Shown here: piece by piece, positions 11,669-24,992 of the stretch
Numbering within the stretch: the first letter of the stretch is position 1
Layout: each line of letters opens with the position of its first letter
Assembly: GCA_958450365.1 (NCBI GenBank)
Contig: CAUEEP010000727.1
Span: forward strand, 2,237,501-2,301,500
DNA from: Mesorhabditis belari
Taxonomy: Eukaryota; Nematoda; Chromadorea; Rhabditida; Rhabditidae
DNA length: 64,000 nt
Direction: 5' to 3'
Position numbers and translations under genes: made by a program
Notes under the pieces: generated by a model
Seen by the model: the letters and a program-made list of their open reading frames with translations, nothing else
The model's database searches: none
Told to the model about the DNA's origin: nothing

Positions 11669-14600
11669 ATGAATCGATAAAGAGAGATCCTTTTTATAAT
11701 ATTTGATTAGTAATTTTTTTTAAAATAAATTTGCAATTTGTTTCTGTTAAATGAGGGTAAATATTGTGAAGTAATCTCAACTCGAAAATTTAGTTCCTTT
11801 ATAGTTCCTATTTAGTTCCTTTATAGTTCCCATTCCATGAAACCACTGTAAAAATATAGTTGTAGAATTTGATTAGACCATCATCCTAGTAGCAGTATTA
11901 TCTATAAGTTTAGTTTCTTAATCGAATATCTAAAATTTTAATCTTAATCTAATCAACCTGTATTAGAGCTGGTAACAATATCGGTCTAGTAATCCATTAC
12001 TGGTACAATTGCTAGGCTACAATGGAATCTAGACATCTCTTTTTGAGGGAAAATCTAGAAATGAATGCTATAAGGCTTTTAAAAAAACTTAAATGATTGA
12101 AAAAAAAAGTAAAAGTCTTTAAACACTTTTAAATTTCTCTCAAAAAGTATTAAATTGTTCATTTCGTCGATTCGTTTCTGGTTTTTTTGTTTTAAATTAA
12201 AATTTACATAAGAAATAAGTTTCTTTGCTTGTGAGCGCAGTGCTTGTGAGCGCAGTGCTTGTGAGTGCAGTGCGTGAGAGAGGGGCCGATGGGGCAATCA
12301 TTTAGATATTTTATTTTATTTTAGCGAGGAATTAAAAAAGCTATTTGGCTATTTGGGTTCATTTTCAACAAAGGAGCTGAAACGCTTATTTTTGGTTGAT
12401 GTCTGATAGTTTTGTCACAAATTGTACAGTACATCGTTTTAAAGTCTTCCTTTCTGCAATTTTCCTTAAATTGGAAAGCGTTTTTTCAACTTATTCCGAT
12501 TTTTTTGAATCTCATTGATTCAAACGGATCTCATTGAATCAATTGATTCAAATTGATTCAAATTGATTCAGAAAATGTGTTTCAACGAAATAAACTGTAG
12601 TCTTAAAAACTCAAAAAAAGAAAATTGTGACTGGGATTTGGATTAGAGTGCTGAAAATCGTGATCCTAAACGTACTCCATTGTTGTTTCAACCCGCTGAA
12701 ACGAGCTTAAAAGTAGCGTAAGTTTAGCAGAGAAAGATTTGTGCTTTAGGAATATTTTGAACTTATATCTAGATTTCACAGAAAAACATAAAGCCACGCT
12801 TAGGGTGAGTCAACTAACTTTTCTTGGCTTTGTAAAAAGGACTTGTGGACACGTAAAAGCGCCTACACAACATTATTAATCGCCTATTCAAAACTACTAT
12901 AAACTGGCGACTATATGGTACAAAAGAATCGATAGAAATCATTTTTTGTTGTTTTCTAAAAAGCAACTAGGCTATTCAAGATATTAAGCCGATTTCAGTT
13001 TTCTATTTCAATCCAGGCTTCAATCCATTATCAGGCTAAGCTACAATCGAGTATAGGCATATCTTTTTGAGGGAAAGCTTAGAAATTAATGCTACAAGGT
13101 TTACTTGATCAGTCCACAAGTCCCACAACTACCCCGCCCCAATCTCGGTGATAGTATCAGAGCTGAGAAAAAGACTCACAAAAGAGAAAAGCAATAGAGT
13201 TTTCCTTTCCTTTTCTCTCCTTACATGTCAAGGCCGTTTTTTTTAGATAGCTGGATAGGGTTTAGAGTCTTTTCTTATCCAAAAAAAGGGACAAGGGCAT
13301 CACCGCGGATGATCTGACCCCGAATCGACCCTTTTCTTGTCTAGAGATTGGGACATTTTCTCGCATTTCACCAGGCTTTCAAAAGAGTGAACACCTTTTT
13401 TTTTGATGTATCACTTTCGAATGGGATTCAATTCAATTCGATTTCTCTTTTCGAATTCCCGTTCTATCTAGCACAAATTGTTTTTGCTTAATTCATAGTT
13501 TAACAAAAATTTTTACTGTAAAATCCTGCTCTCCTGTTTCTCACTTTAATCATGTTCATCAAGCCTAAACGCACTCTTTCTGGCACACTGAATTAGCTAA
13601 CTTTTCAGCGACAACATTTATAGATAAGCAGTCAATACAGTACCAAATGATGACTTTTGACTTCCCAGGTTTTGTCTACGTACTAACTAAGTACCGTACT
13701 AACTACCCTAAAGTCGCGAGTATAAGTTCTGTTTGGTTTTCGCATGCAAATTGACGGCTGTCTCCGGTGCGGTGTGTCGAGGGTTCGAACCCTGCTGCAG
13801 CATAACTTTTTTGCTTTTTAAGAACAATAATAGAAGTAAATTTATTGAGGGTTATAGTAATTTTATGTTGTTATTTGTTGCTCCGGGCGTGGCTCGGCGC
13901 GTCGGCCCTGCTCAGTCTTATGGATCCCTCCCTGGTGATAGGCTGTCACCCTGTAGTATCCCGCGCTCCAAGAACAATAATAAAACTTTATATAACAATA
14001 AAAATGTATCAAAAAACCCACCAAAAAGAAATTCAAAGCAATTAAAGCGAATGTAAATTAAGGCAGAACTTATACTCGAAACTTTAGGGCAAGTACCGTA
14101 CTAACTAAACAGTACAGTACTTCTATAGAAACAAGGTACTTTGCGCTAACTATAAGTGTAAAGAAGTACAATACTTTAAACAAATTACAGATGAAAGTTC
14201 CCCTCTAAACTCTTTTTCCATTTCCCCATTTCCTTCCAGATTCGTGACTCTCAATCCCTCACTTTCCCCCCTCTTTTTTACAGAAGTTTTTCCTATTTCC
14301 CCCCTTTTCTGAAAGGATTTATGCAGATAGTGTCCGTTTTCATGTTTGACCGATTTTCCCTTCACTTTCCTTACTATTTTTCTCTTCGAAAATCCCCTCC
14401 AATTCCTCGATTTCTCTTCCGATTTTTTTTCGATTTCTGGATGGATGAAGGGATTGTTTTCCATCCTTTAGCTTTAAATAGCTCAAAACACAGACAATTT
14501 CTTCTGGACAAAAAGAACGATTCCTCTCCCATACCAGTTTTCTTTTCCGGATTTTTTTGAAAGAATTTATTTCCTTTTGATCAATTGAAATTTGAAGAAG

Positions 14601-16324
14601 TTGAAGACTAGACCAAAGCTGAGTCAAACCAGTTCTGGCTTTGATTTAGCCTAAAATAGGTTGATTTGGCTCAGGATTTGGACTCGATTTAGGCAATATA
14701 TCGAATTGCTTTAGTCAAAATACGTATTAGAGCTGTTTTTTCTCATTTTTATTTGGATTTTGCGATTTATTGGAGAGTTGATTTCTTTGATTTTTGAAAT
14801 GATTGAAGATTAGAGCTTCTAATCTTTGGTTCTAATGAAGATTAGAACTTCTAATCTCTGGTTCTAATGAAGGTTAGAACTTCTAATCTCTGTTTCTAAT
14901 CTCGCCAATTGCTAAAGTTCTAACCAGAGCTACTAAAGCCTCGCTAAATCTTGAAAATAGTTTTTAAACATTTTAGACGGCCATTTTACAAAGCCACTGA
15001 TGAAGATCGATCACGATTTTTCTCTTTTAAACAACTTTGAATCTCCATCAGATTTCTTTGATACCGAAAAGGACAGTTGTCTTTAAAATCATCTTTTCAT
15101 CATCTTTTGATCACTTTGACACAAAGCCAGCTTTCTTATTTCCACTGGATACGCCAAAGCCATCTAAGAACTGATCAAAATATAGAAAACAAACCGGAAT
15201 AATTGTCCAATAGTAAGATTTCTTGGAGTCAAGGCATCTCAAAGCAGTTCAGCCAAAAGAGTGACCTTTTTTTTCAGTTAACCGGTTAAGAACAAGTATT
15301 TGAATCCCTTGTCCTTAGTCTCTCTTTCGTGATTCCCATAAAGTGAGTCTCTTCTTTCTCTTCTTCATTCAGGATGACCCCGAAATTCCAGTTATCCATT
15401 CCCCATTCACCTCAAAAAGCTCCCCTTTTCCCTCACAAAGTCATTGTCCGCTTTTGACCACAACTTTGACCGCTTTCAAAAGCTATCCGCGTTTTATCAA
15501 AGTAATACTTTTTCGTATTGTGACACTTGTCCTTTGCAAATAAATTTACATTTTAAAGCTCATTGATATTGATACTTTATTCAGGACATGAAATAAAGCG
15601 TAATCAGTCAGACAATACACAAATCTACACATAAATACATAGAGAAAGATGAGATATTTTACTCGGCGATGTGGAGGCGGGGAGAAAAGAAGATAGATAG
15701 AAGATAGGCTTCTTGCTTTAATAACCTCAGGCCATGAATGGGCCAACCCAGTGGAAGAGTGAACTCCGCTAGAGAAGGGATCTCTAGTCAGCTCTAGAGA
15801 AGACACCTCTAGTCTGGGCGCACGGGCTAGGGAAGAGAACCCTAGGGGGGCCGAACCCCACACCCTCAGTTTGGAAGTGAGAACTTAACCAATACACCAT
15901 GAGGGCCCCCTATTGCTCATTGAAAAGTTCATTTTTCCCCTCTGATTATTCGTGTGTTCTTTTGATTCGTTTTCTAAAAAGGTAGCTAGTTGGAAAAGCT
16001 ATCGTAATCTTTAGAATCTTTCCTTTAGACTCGATTTACTTAATTCATTACTTTTAGTTCATTCAATGTAGAGTAAAGCCGAGCAAAATCTAAAGAAAAG
16101 ACAATTATAGACCAAAATATTTAATCTTTTAAAACGAATTGTGCTATAGTTGCTTGCTTTTGCTTGTACTTTATTCTCTCTTAAATTTCCACTTTTTCGC
16201 ACACCTTATATCACCCTAGAGTGTGTGCCAGAAAGCGTGTGTTTCTAAGCTAAACTAGCACATTATTTTTAGAGAAAAGTCTGCCTACAATTTTCGCACA
16301 AGACGACGAAAGAGAAAGTTTGAG
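11669..16324. other. Intergenic stretch, no gene seen
   Basis: About 4.7 kb of AT-rich DNA without a supported coding exon. It holds a tRNA-like 3' half at 13745-13805 (+, GTCGAGGGTTCGAACCC), a tRNA-like sequence at 15851-15913 (-, GGTGTATTGGTTAAG), and a GC-rich patch at 13882-13972 flanked by AAGAACAATAATA on both sides. A tandem TTAGAACTTCTAATCTCTG-type array spans 14810-14900, and the widespread CAGAAAG..TGTGTTT motif occurs at 13565-13590 and 16213-16235. Confidence 0.6.
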
Positions 16325-19300
16325 ATGGGGGCTCTCCTCATTCCCCTTCTTTTGATACCATTAATAACAGGTATCAAAGATAACAATAACTCAAATAAGT
16401 TCATTTCAGCATCCACTTCCTCATGTCATAATTCGTTGTACGTGCGGTGGCCGGGGGTGAGGTTAAACTTTCGCGCAATCTCCTCGGGAAAACTCTCGCT
16501 AAGAGCATGCCAAAGTGCTTGCTCGTTAGGCGAAGATCCGCTGCAAGCTGGTGGGTTAGATAAATCTGAATTATATTGATGATGGGATTATGAATGATAT
16601 CTAAATTAAATATAAATATCAAAGCATTAGCTAAATTCCACAAACGATTCCAGGAAAATCCCTGGAATGTGCCGCGTTGAATCACCAGACTTCGGTCGAC
16701 AACGTCAATCATCATTGTGACGTGTTTCAGGTTTACTTTTATGAATCTTTTAGATCTTTCAGTGCAGTAGAAAGGGTGCGTTTAGAGTCTCGAGCACAAA
16801 GTTCAATCAAATCCATTAATTTCCAGCCTCACCAACTCCAAAATGTTGACGGTTTCGTCGAAGCTGATGATCGATACTCGTTCTATTGGAAATACTGTGT
16901 TGATTGTGAGATTTGTTTTGCAATTTTACTTTTAGAATTTGAAAAGTTTAGCCTCAAAGAAATGCGGAAACGATCACGCGTTCACGTTTATGTCTGATCG
17001 ATATATGGATGCGGCGGAGGTTGATTTTTCTAGACTAATCGGCAATAAAGTTAGATCAAAAGATCAAAAACAAAGCTAAGATAAAGCCTCTCTTATGGCT
17101 TGATCAAAAGTTCTTGTGCTCACCGAAAGCCAGACCTCGACTAGCTTTGCTCTTGCTTTTCCTGGCCTGCTCTAGATTTACAGATCTCTTACGAGATACA
17201 CAGATCTTACAGATCTCTTATTGTTAGCTGCATTCATTTTACAGCCGAGTACTACTAACACTTTAAATCCAGGGTATTTATGGGAACTTTTGAGCTCGCA
17301 AATCGTTTAGGATCCTCAAAATTGATCTATGAAAAGAATTGTCAAGAAATTAGTTCGAAAAAACTCGAGTTTCTAGCTTATTTTTACATTTTACTAGATT
17401 TGAGATTTAAAAAAATCGATTCATTGGAACTTGAGGGCCAAATTTCATCAAATTTCACCAAATTTCACAAATTTCACCAGTTTTTCTTGTTTAACGATCA
17501 GAAAATCTTCACTATTTAACGGTTTTCGAATTTTAAAATTAAAATGACAGAATCAAATTTCAGTTTTGGTTCTAGGCAAGGCTCTAGGCAACAGCGCAAA
17601 AGGCAATAATTTTTAAAAAGAGTCACTTAAAGTTGTTCACGTTTGGCATATTGATAAGTGGTTTCTTTTTAGCATTAAACTTGTACAAAATGAGCTCTAA
17701 ATCTAGTAATCTATTGGCCCATTCAAATATTAAACCCCCTGTACCCTACTGCTTCTTTCAGGTGGCTGAAGTCCGACACACGAGCAGTCTCGAGGATTGT
17801 CTAGCCGCGTGTCTCAACGAAGAAAAGTATTCTTATCTAAACTATCTAAAAATTTACGTATTTCTTTGTCTATGATTAGAATATGATTCTCTTGAGTAAT
17901 GAATTGTTGGCTGTTAGATATACCGATAGAACGATAGAATAGAATACCGTATTACCGTACGATAGAATACCCTATTACCGTACGATAGAATACCGTACTC
18001 TCTCTAATAGTCGTGCCTAAATTGCTCGAAATCTCGAAAAGCGCTTATGAGAACCTATTGATGTGCGGTCGGAAAATGTAGCTGACGATGAGATCTAGTG
18101 GGGGATTTGAGTGTTCAGCTTCTGCAAAAGCTTAGAAACCGTAAAATAGTGACCAACTCGGCTCGCCGGGGTGCACTACTATTAGAGAGAATACGGTAAG
18201 GGTCTTCTAGTAATTCTTAAGCACTCTATTTATTATTGATTTTTTTAGAGATTTCATTTCAATTAAATCTCAGATTCCCCTGTCGTTCTCTTTCTTTCAA
18301 TCGCACCGATGGCGGTTGTCACATGTCAGCGAACAATCAGCTCACTAAACCGAAAGCCATCAAACTCAACAACAATCCGAATTTCCGAATCGATTACTAT
18401 GAGAATAATTGCTATAATAGTTGGTTTATATTTGAAGTTACTGTAATTCTACAAGGATGTACTGTAGCTAGAGCTAGAGCTAGAGCCATAGCTAGAGCTA
18501 GAGCCATAGCTAGAGCTAGCGCCAGAGCTAGAGCCAGAGCTAGAGCTAGAGCCAGAGCTAGAGCCAGAGCTAGAGCCAGAGCTAGAGCTAGAGCACGAAA
18601 AACGGTGTATTTCGTTAGCCACAGTATACCCGTATCATCCTATTAGAGTATAGGCATTTATATAATGTACTTAGCGTACCTGAAGGCTGAGTAAATCCCG
18701 ACATTTCTTTTAAATTGTAATCTTTATTCAGTGTCTGATAGCTACAAGTTCAACTATGAATGCCGGGATGACGGGGTCCTCGTCTCAATCGATAGCAAAT
18801 TTCCCTACACCGGCGCACTATACGGTTTGTTGTCCGGATTCGAATAGGGAAACACCTTACCCCAAAGCAATACATCAGATGGCGAGCGATTGTGCACGCG
18901 CACAAAGAACACCTCACCAGAGATTTTTCACTTGCCTTTTAGATGGCATAAAAAGAAGATATTTAGCTGTAAATTTGTGCCCGGGGGTTTTCGGGGTCGG
19001 GCAATCGTTTGGAGCTATTCATTTCATTTTATAGATTATAAATTCCAGGTCTCTACGATTTTTTCACTTGTCGAATCGAGCCGAAAGAGCAGACGAAATT
19101 CGAGTACTTCTTCCCGTCGCCGACGAAGAGTAAAAAGTGCAGTGACAGTATCAGATATAAGGTATCAATATCAATATCAACATCAATATCAGTATCAATA
19201 TCAATATCAATATAAATATCAATATCAACATCAATATCAATATAAATATTAAAATCTACCTATATTTCGATATAAAAATATCTAAAACTTAAATCTATAG

Positions 19301-22300
19301 GGAGATGACATGATCTTGGATGTGGTTTTGTCGACGGATGGCGTTGAACCGTTGTACTTCATCACGCCCGACGATATGACCTTCCAGGCAAAGTAAGCGT
19401 CTTTTTAAAATGTGTCTAACTACCGTAATCTTGCCTTAAACTTAACCAATCTATCTACTTTTCTGTACCAAAATACCAAAATAGATTGGGCGATAGATCC
19501 ACGATTATGGGATTGAATCGGAGTCAGATTAGATCCAGTAACAAATCGAAATCCATTCTAGATGCCCGATCGCTCCAATGGCCTCAACGCCGACTCATTC
19601 ACTCAATCCATTCCCCCAGGCTCCGTTCGTTTCATTTCATTTCATTTAAACCACTATTCATCTGTACTTTGTGCTTGAAAAGTGTAAACGTATTTTTGCT
19701 GGTGCACTGAATTCTCCATTTTGCAAAGAAAAGAGATTTCCGTCCATCAGAAAGGTGTGTTTAGACTTGAAAGTACAAATTCTTTATTAGTTCCACCTTT
19801 TGTTCTAATATGATTTCAATAAGTTAACCTTTTTCAATTCAATAAGTTAACCGTCACTTTTTGCCATTCAGAGCTTCATCCAATGACATCACCGCCGATC
19901 AGTTTGCCGCTTCTGCTCATGCTTTGTTCTCTCTTTTATCACGCGAAAGTGTTAAAGAAACTGTGCCGGTAATAACGTCTGGAATTGGAAATGAGACAAG
20001 GATGACAGTGAAGATGGAGAATCACGGTGGAGCTAAAGTTTTTGCAACAAGTCAACCGGCAAAGGAGGTCGTGAAAGTGACCGAAACACCGAAAATCGTC
20101 TCAACAATTGTGACAACAACTCCGAAAGTGACAAGTACAACTTCAAGTTCAAAAACGAACACAAAGGACACCTATTTATTGCCTTTATTAGGCGATTTGA
20201 CGAAAAAACCGGAGGCCACGACAGTGAAAATGGCAGAAATGACAACGACACGGGCCACCACGACAAGTACGGCAAGAACTACAACTCCGACTCAAACCAC
20301 GACAACAAAAACGAGGCTAACAAGTACAGCCACTAGCATTAAATCATCAACAACTACCGTCAAAGTCATAACTACAACACCGACTACAACTACAACAACT
20401 TCTACAACGACTACAACCACAACCACAACCACAACCACTACTCGGTAGCTTTTTTTGTTTAAACATTGAACCTGTGACTCAATTTACCTAAAGAATCAGA
20501 GTTGCATTTAAAACTGGACTCGAATTATCAATTTTTGGGTAACGCCAGATCCTGGCTTCTGATCTGGTTTCACTGCAAACCAAGATATGGATTTGAATAC
20601 CGTATTCTCTCTAATAGAGGTGCACTCTTTAATAGTAGTGCACTCTCTAATAGTATTGCGGTCCAGGAGGGGGCTCAAAAAATAGTAGTGCACCCCCGAA
20701 AATTTGAATTTCTGTTTGCTTCTTTTTCATCTAAACCTTTTTGACTTTCGGCTTATGTGACATTCTAAAGCTATTCAAGCAAGCAAAAGCGAGGCGTTTT
20801 TTTTATTCATTTATTAACTATTCTTCACATGAAAAAGTTAGCAAAAAATCTAAAATTGTTGTGCAAAGTGCAAAAACATCTTTTTGTTGTTTGTCAAGAC
20901 ACAAATTGTCAACTCGCCGGCCCACAACTGTATGTCAAAAGGAGCCAAAGGAGTACGTGAAAGAGTTGCAAGAATTTTTGGAACAAATCTTATATCTGTC
21001 TTACTTTGGTAAATGATAAAACTCTTTAATAGTACTGCACTCTCTAATAGTATTGCGGTCCAGGAGGGGGTTCAAAAAATAGTAGTGCGCACTACTATTG
21101 GAGAGAATACGGTAAATGGATTTGGATTTATGGATTTGGATTTATGGATTTGAATTTATGGATTTGAATTTATGGATTTAGATTTATGGATTCGAATTTA
21201 TGGATTCGAATTTATGGATTTAAATTTAGCATCTATCACAAGTACCGAAGAATTAAGTTAATAATCAGTTTCGACGCTTTTTAAGTTAAAGTTTAAGTTA
21301 ACACCAAAAATTCCTCGATCCAAACTTTTGGAAATCAACTTTAGATCGACGACAACAACAACGACAACGACAACGACAACAACCACTACTGCGACAAAAT
21401 CGACGACAACAACGACTAGGGTAATTGATGCTCTTGTAGAGATGATTCCTTTCCAGTCATCAACTCCTCCAAAAGATGAATGGAATTCGATGAATGTCCA
21501 TTTGGCGCGAGCTCCATCGAGACCACTCCCCGTTTCATCGACCACCACAACTACCTCAACCATTGGACCGCCTGGAACTCAGACTGGGTAAGTTTTCAAA
21601 TCTCAATTGTAGAAGGTTCTTGGATAATTGAGTTAGGCTTATCAAAATGAACTTGTTCACCCGCCTTGTCTTGGTCCCTGGAGCACTGGAGCACTGGCAT
21701 CCCGTTAACCTCAAAATACTATAAGTCTCAGCATCTTGTTTTGCTATAGTAAGCTAGAAAAAAATACGGTACACCGATGTATTGTATTTTGTTGATCTTT
21801 TTCGACAAAACGGAACATCTTTCAAGTCAACTAAACAAAAGATGTTCATCTTTTTGAATTTTGAAAGATGTTCATCTTTATTTATTTTATTTATCTTATT
21901 TATTGCGAGAAAACACTAAAACTGGGGAATGGCTCATGACTTAAAAAGATCACTTTAAGATAACTTTAAGATAACTTTAATTAAGATAACTAAGATAACT
22001 TTAATTAAGTTAACTTTAATTAAGTTAACTAAGATTTAAGATAACTAAGATTTAAGATAACTAAGATTTAAGATAACTAAGATTTAAGATAACTAAGATT
22101 TAAGATAACTAAGATTTAAGATAACTAAGATTTAAGATAACTAAGATTTAAGATAACTAAGATTTAAGATAACTAAGATTTAAGATAACTAAGATTTAAA
22201 ATAACTAAGATTTAAAATAACTAAGATTTAAAATAACTAAGATTTAAAATAACTAAGATTTAAAATAACTAAGATAACTTTAATTAAGATAACTAAGATA

Positions 22301-24176
22301 ACTTTAAGATTAAGATAACTAAGATTTAAGATAACTTTTTAATCTATGTAGATCAATATTAATTTATAAGTCATTAATGATCTAATGATACACTGGTTTT
22401 TGAAATAAATTGTCCAACCTCAAAATTGGTGGACAATTTATTTATTTAATTTATTCCAAACATCATATCGGAAAAGCTTATGAGAAAAATGATATTATGT
22501 TTGTAGCGAGCAAAAAAACTCGCAGAGTTTGGCGAGCAAACATAAAGATAACCTTTTTAATCTATGTAGATCAATATTCATTTATAAGTCGTTAATGATC
22601 TTAGATTCTAGAACTTAGAAAGACAAAAGAACAATAGAATAAGCTTTCTCGCAGTCAAAAAAAAAACACTAAAACACTGCGAGAAAACACTAAAACTTGC
22701 AGGGATAGAAAGAGTCTGAGATTTAAGAAATATAAAGTTCTATTTGAGCATTGCGAAGATCCGTCAACCAGTCTCTTTCGACATTTTCCACAACGGGCGT
22801 CCTGTGGAAGCGGTGGTTGTCGGTAGTCGAATCACTCTCGATTTCACTCCACATTTCCCGATTTCTCGTTCGTTTTCTAACTTCTATAATAATCTATTTT
22901 TTTTTCTTAAAGCTAGCTACATGTCCGTTCGTGGTTGTCAAGTGGAGCCGATTGATCCAAGGTAAACTTACAAGAACTTACAAAAAGACAACTTTTTAAT
23001 CTATTTAGATTATTATAGATTATCAATATTAATTTATAAATCATTAATAATCTTAAATTCTAGAATTTTAAGACAAAATAACAATAGAATAATTGATTTT
23101 CTTTCAGATACGAATGGGAGAAAGAGCCGCTGCCGATTATCCGAGATGGATGTCCGGCTGATTTCGTGGGACTCGCTTGCCCACCGACGGCCAGTGATCA
23201 CGGAATGAAGGTGAAATAACATACAGACAAAATACAACAAAATACAACAAAATACAATTGTTAATCTTTAACATTAAAATATCATAAATACTGTAATAGT
23301 ACCCCACCCCCCTCGTACAGTCGCGTAGTCGCAAAAGTTTTTTAGTATATATTTTTTCAAAGCGCCCGTACTTTCAAAAAATGCGTCTTTGGTATCAAAA
23401 AATAGCTCTGAATTTCAGCTATTTTTTGATACCTAAGCGCGCATTGTAGCATAAGCCAGTGTCGAGAAAAACGCGTCCAAAGCTAGACTAGGCAACGCTC
23501 CGCACCGTCATTATGGGGGGGCGGGGCACTATTACAGTATTTACGGTATGCGATTCTAGGTTTCAATCGAGGCATTCCGCTATCAGACAACGGCACACGT
23601 GCAATACACTTGCCTCATCCGGGTTTGCCCGTTCGCCGAGTGCCCAAGAGTGAGTGTTCAAAATATTTCAAGAGTCAAGAAAATGCTTAATGCATAAGCA
23701 AAAGATTTATGCAAGATTTCAGTCCGAATGTCCGATTGTTGATGGCTGTGATTCTCGATTTTCCTCAATGCGATCAAGAAGGGGTCTCTCGCTTGACGAG
23801 ATTCGACGAGCATTAGAAGCTGATCCAAATCTCCAACGACAAATCGGTCTCCCATCGATGCTCGGGAAAAATTCGGCGGCTGCAAGTGAGTTCAATTTTT
23901 GAATCAATTTTGAAATTTAAAGCTCGAGAGACAAGAATGAAGTTGTGAAATGATTTAATGAATTCAAAAATCGATGGGAAAAAGCCATCAATTTCAGCCG
24001 AACAGCAACTCTTGGCTTTGGCCGGCGATCACGTCGTCAAGAGGCGGCTCGTTGTCGTCAATTCCGAGGATCAACTACGGTAAATTACAAAATACATCAA
24101 CTTTAACCACAATCTTATTGTAATTTTTAAAAAAACTTTATTTAGATACTATGTGAGAACCGGAGAAATGCCTTGA
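16325..24176 (+). CDS. PAN-ZP apical extracellular matrix protein (NompA/NOAH type)
   Basis: Twenty phase-consistent exons: 16325-16370, 16410-16550, 16654-16730, 16827-16905, 16952-17019, 17762-17826, 18274-18419, 18732-18824, 19049-19161, 19301-19392, 19562-19624, 19872-20444, 21345-21587, 22749-22867, 22913-22961, 23108-23210, 23560-23649, 23723-23885, 23998-24079, 24146-24176 (TGA), 811 residues. A signal peptide (MGALLIPLLLIPLITG) is followed by two PAN/apple-like Cys domains (SLRACQSACS..ECAALNH and SLEDCLAACLNEEK..GGCHMS), then a ZP module that starts YECRDDGVLVSID. The ZP is interrupted by about 270 residues rich in Thr (190 of them in exon 12) and resumes with FDIFHNGRPVEAVVV, VQYTCLIRVCPFAECP and CPIVDGCDSRF. 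RSRRG follows the ZP and looks like a furin-type site. There is no C-terminal membrane span. PAN plus ZP is the NompA/NOAH arrangement, linking epidermis or sensory endings to cuticle. Confidence 0.83.
17991..18198. mobile_element. MITE family A copy in PAN-ZP intron 6
   Basis: Ends TACCGTACTCTCTCTAATAG / complement, interior nearly the same as 7619-7839. The upstream stretch 17826-17990 also matches 7476-7618, so the shared block is about 370 bp and begins at the exon 6 splice donor. Confidence 0.8.
18470..18597 (+). repeat. AGCTAGAGCC minisatellite
   Basis: An array of AGAGCTAGAGCC/AGAGCTAGAGCT-type units in intron 7 of the PAN-ZP gene. It gives a spurious Ala/Arg ORF on the plus strand. 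A second array of ATCAATATCA units lies in intron 9 at 19160-19250. Confidence 0.85.
20598..21114. mobile_element. MITE family A variant inside the Thr-rich region intron
   Basis: The left end TACCGTATTCTCTCTAATAG and right end CTATTGGAGAGAATACGGTA are inverted copies, 517 bp apart. Subterminal blocks containing AATAGTATTGCGGTCCAGGA occur directly repeated at 20647 and 21048. It splits the Thr-rich coding region between exons 12 and 13. A 14-bp array (ATGGATTTGGATTT type) follows at 21115-21225. Confidence 0.75.
21957..22335 (+). repeat. 16-bp minisatellite AACTAAGATTTAAGAT
   Basis: About 20 near-identical units flanked by shorter TTTAATTAAGATAACT variants, in intron 13 of the PAN-ZP gene. 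The array is simple tandem DNA. Confidence 0.9.
23284..23548. mobile_element. MITE family B, copy 2
   Basis: It matches 6798-7066 along its whole length, including the internal inverted pair. It lies in intron 16 of the PAN-ZP gene, ending 11 bp before exon 17, so it supplies most of that intron. Confidence 0.85.
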
Positions 24177-24786
24177 TTCTCTCGAAAAACTCGATTCCAT
24201 TCCTCCGCATCTCACACCAAAATTCGCCTTTCATTCTCTATTTTTTATTACTTTTTATTACTTTTTATTACTTTTTATTACTTTTTATTACTTTTTATGC
24301 ATTCACGGGTCTTTTCATGTTAAATATCTTCATTTTTATCTCATGCTTTGAATTAAAAGCTAATAAATGAACATTGGAATGTCCGGTTGATCGTTGAACT
24401 GTCAAGCTTACTCAAAATCGTTCAAATTACTCACTTTTCTTTTGCCATCTATTCAGAAAAAGATTGTGAATCGAACGGTTTCTAGAAACTTTCAGAAAAC
24501 TTCATAGTTTTCATCTCATCGATTGTCATTAATGTCTTTTTGTGGAAAGAGCCGAGCATGAGCCATTCCCCTCATTCATTACAGCATGAGCCATTCCCCC
24601 CCTCGTCTCTGCCTTTTCCCCCCTTTCCTCACCCATTCACTCACTTGTTCATGGTGGTTTTCCCCAATCGCTCAACTCCCACACTTCGTATATTTTATTA
24701 CTACAAACAGATGTTAATATAAGTTTTGTTTTTTGAATGAATTCTATGAATTTATCATGAATTCAATGAATTCTATCACTGAATGA

Positions 24787-24992
24787 AGTCAGAGCTGATT
24801 CATTCACGGAAGATTGGCCAGGTCAAGTCAGAGCTGATTGATTCACGAAAGATTGACCAGGTCAAGTCAGAGCTGATTCATTCACGGAAGATTGGCCAGG
24901 TCAAGTCAGAGCTGATTGATTCACGAAAGATTGACCAGGTCAAGTCAGAGCTGATTGATTCACGAAAGATTGGCCAGGTCAAGTCAGAGCTG
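24787..24992 (+). repeat. 39-bp tandem repeat
   Basis: Five copies of a 39-bp unit (GTCAGAGCTGATTGATTCAC then GAAAGATTGACCAGGTCAA) after the PAN-ZP gene. The reading frame stays open across it, which makes a spurious ORF. Intergenic 24177-27804 otherwise holds TTTTTATTAC repeats (24237-24297), a CTT-rich tract (26540-26585) and the copied fragments listed separately. Confidence 0.85.

Noticed and set aside
18236..18646. 136-codon ORF with Ala/Arg repeats
   Set aside because: It fuses PAN-ZP exon 7 with the AGCTAGAGCC minisatellite in intron 7; the repeat part is not coding.
19486..19710. ORF and an alternative MPDRSNGLNADSF reading of exon 11
   Set aside because: Splice phase from exon 10 and into exon 12 supports the CPIAPMASTPTHSL frame over 19562-19624.
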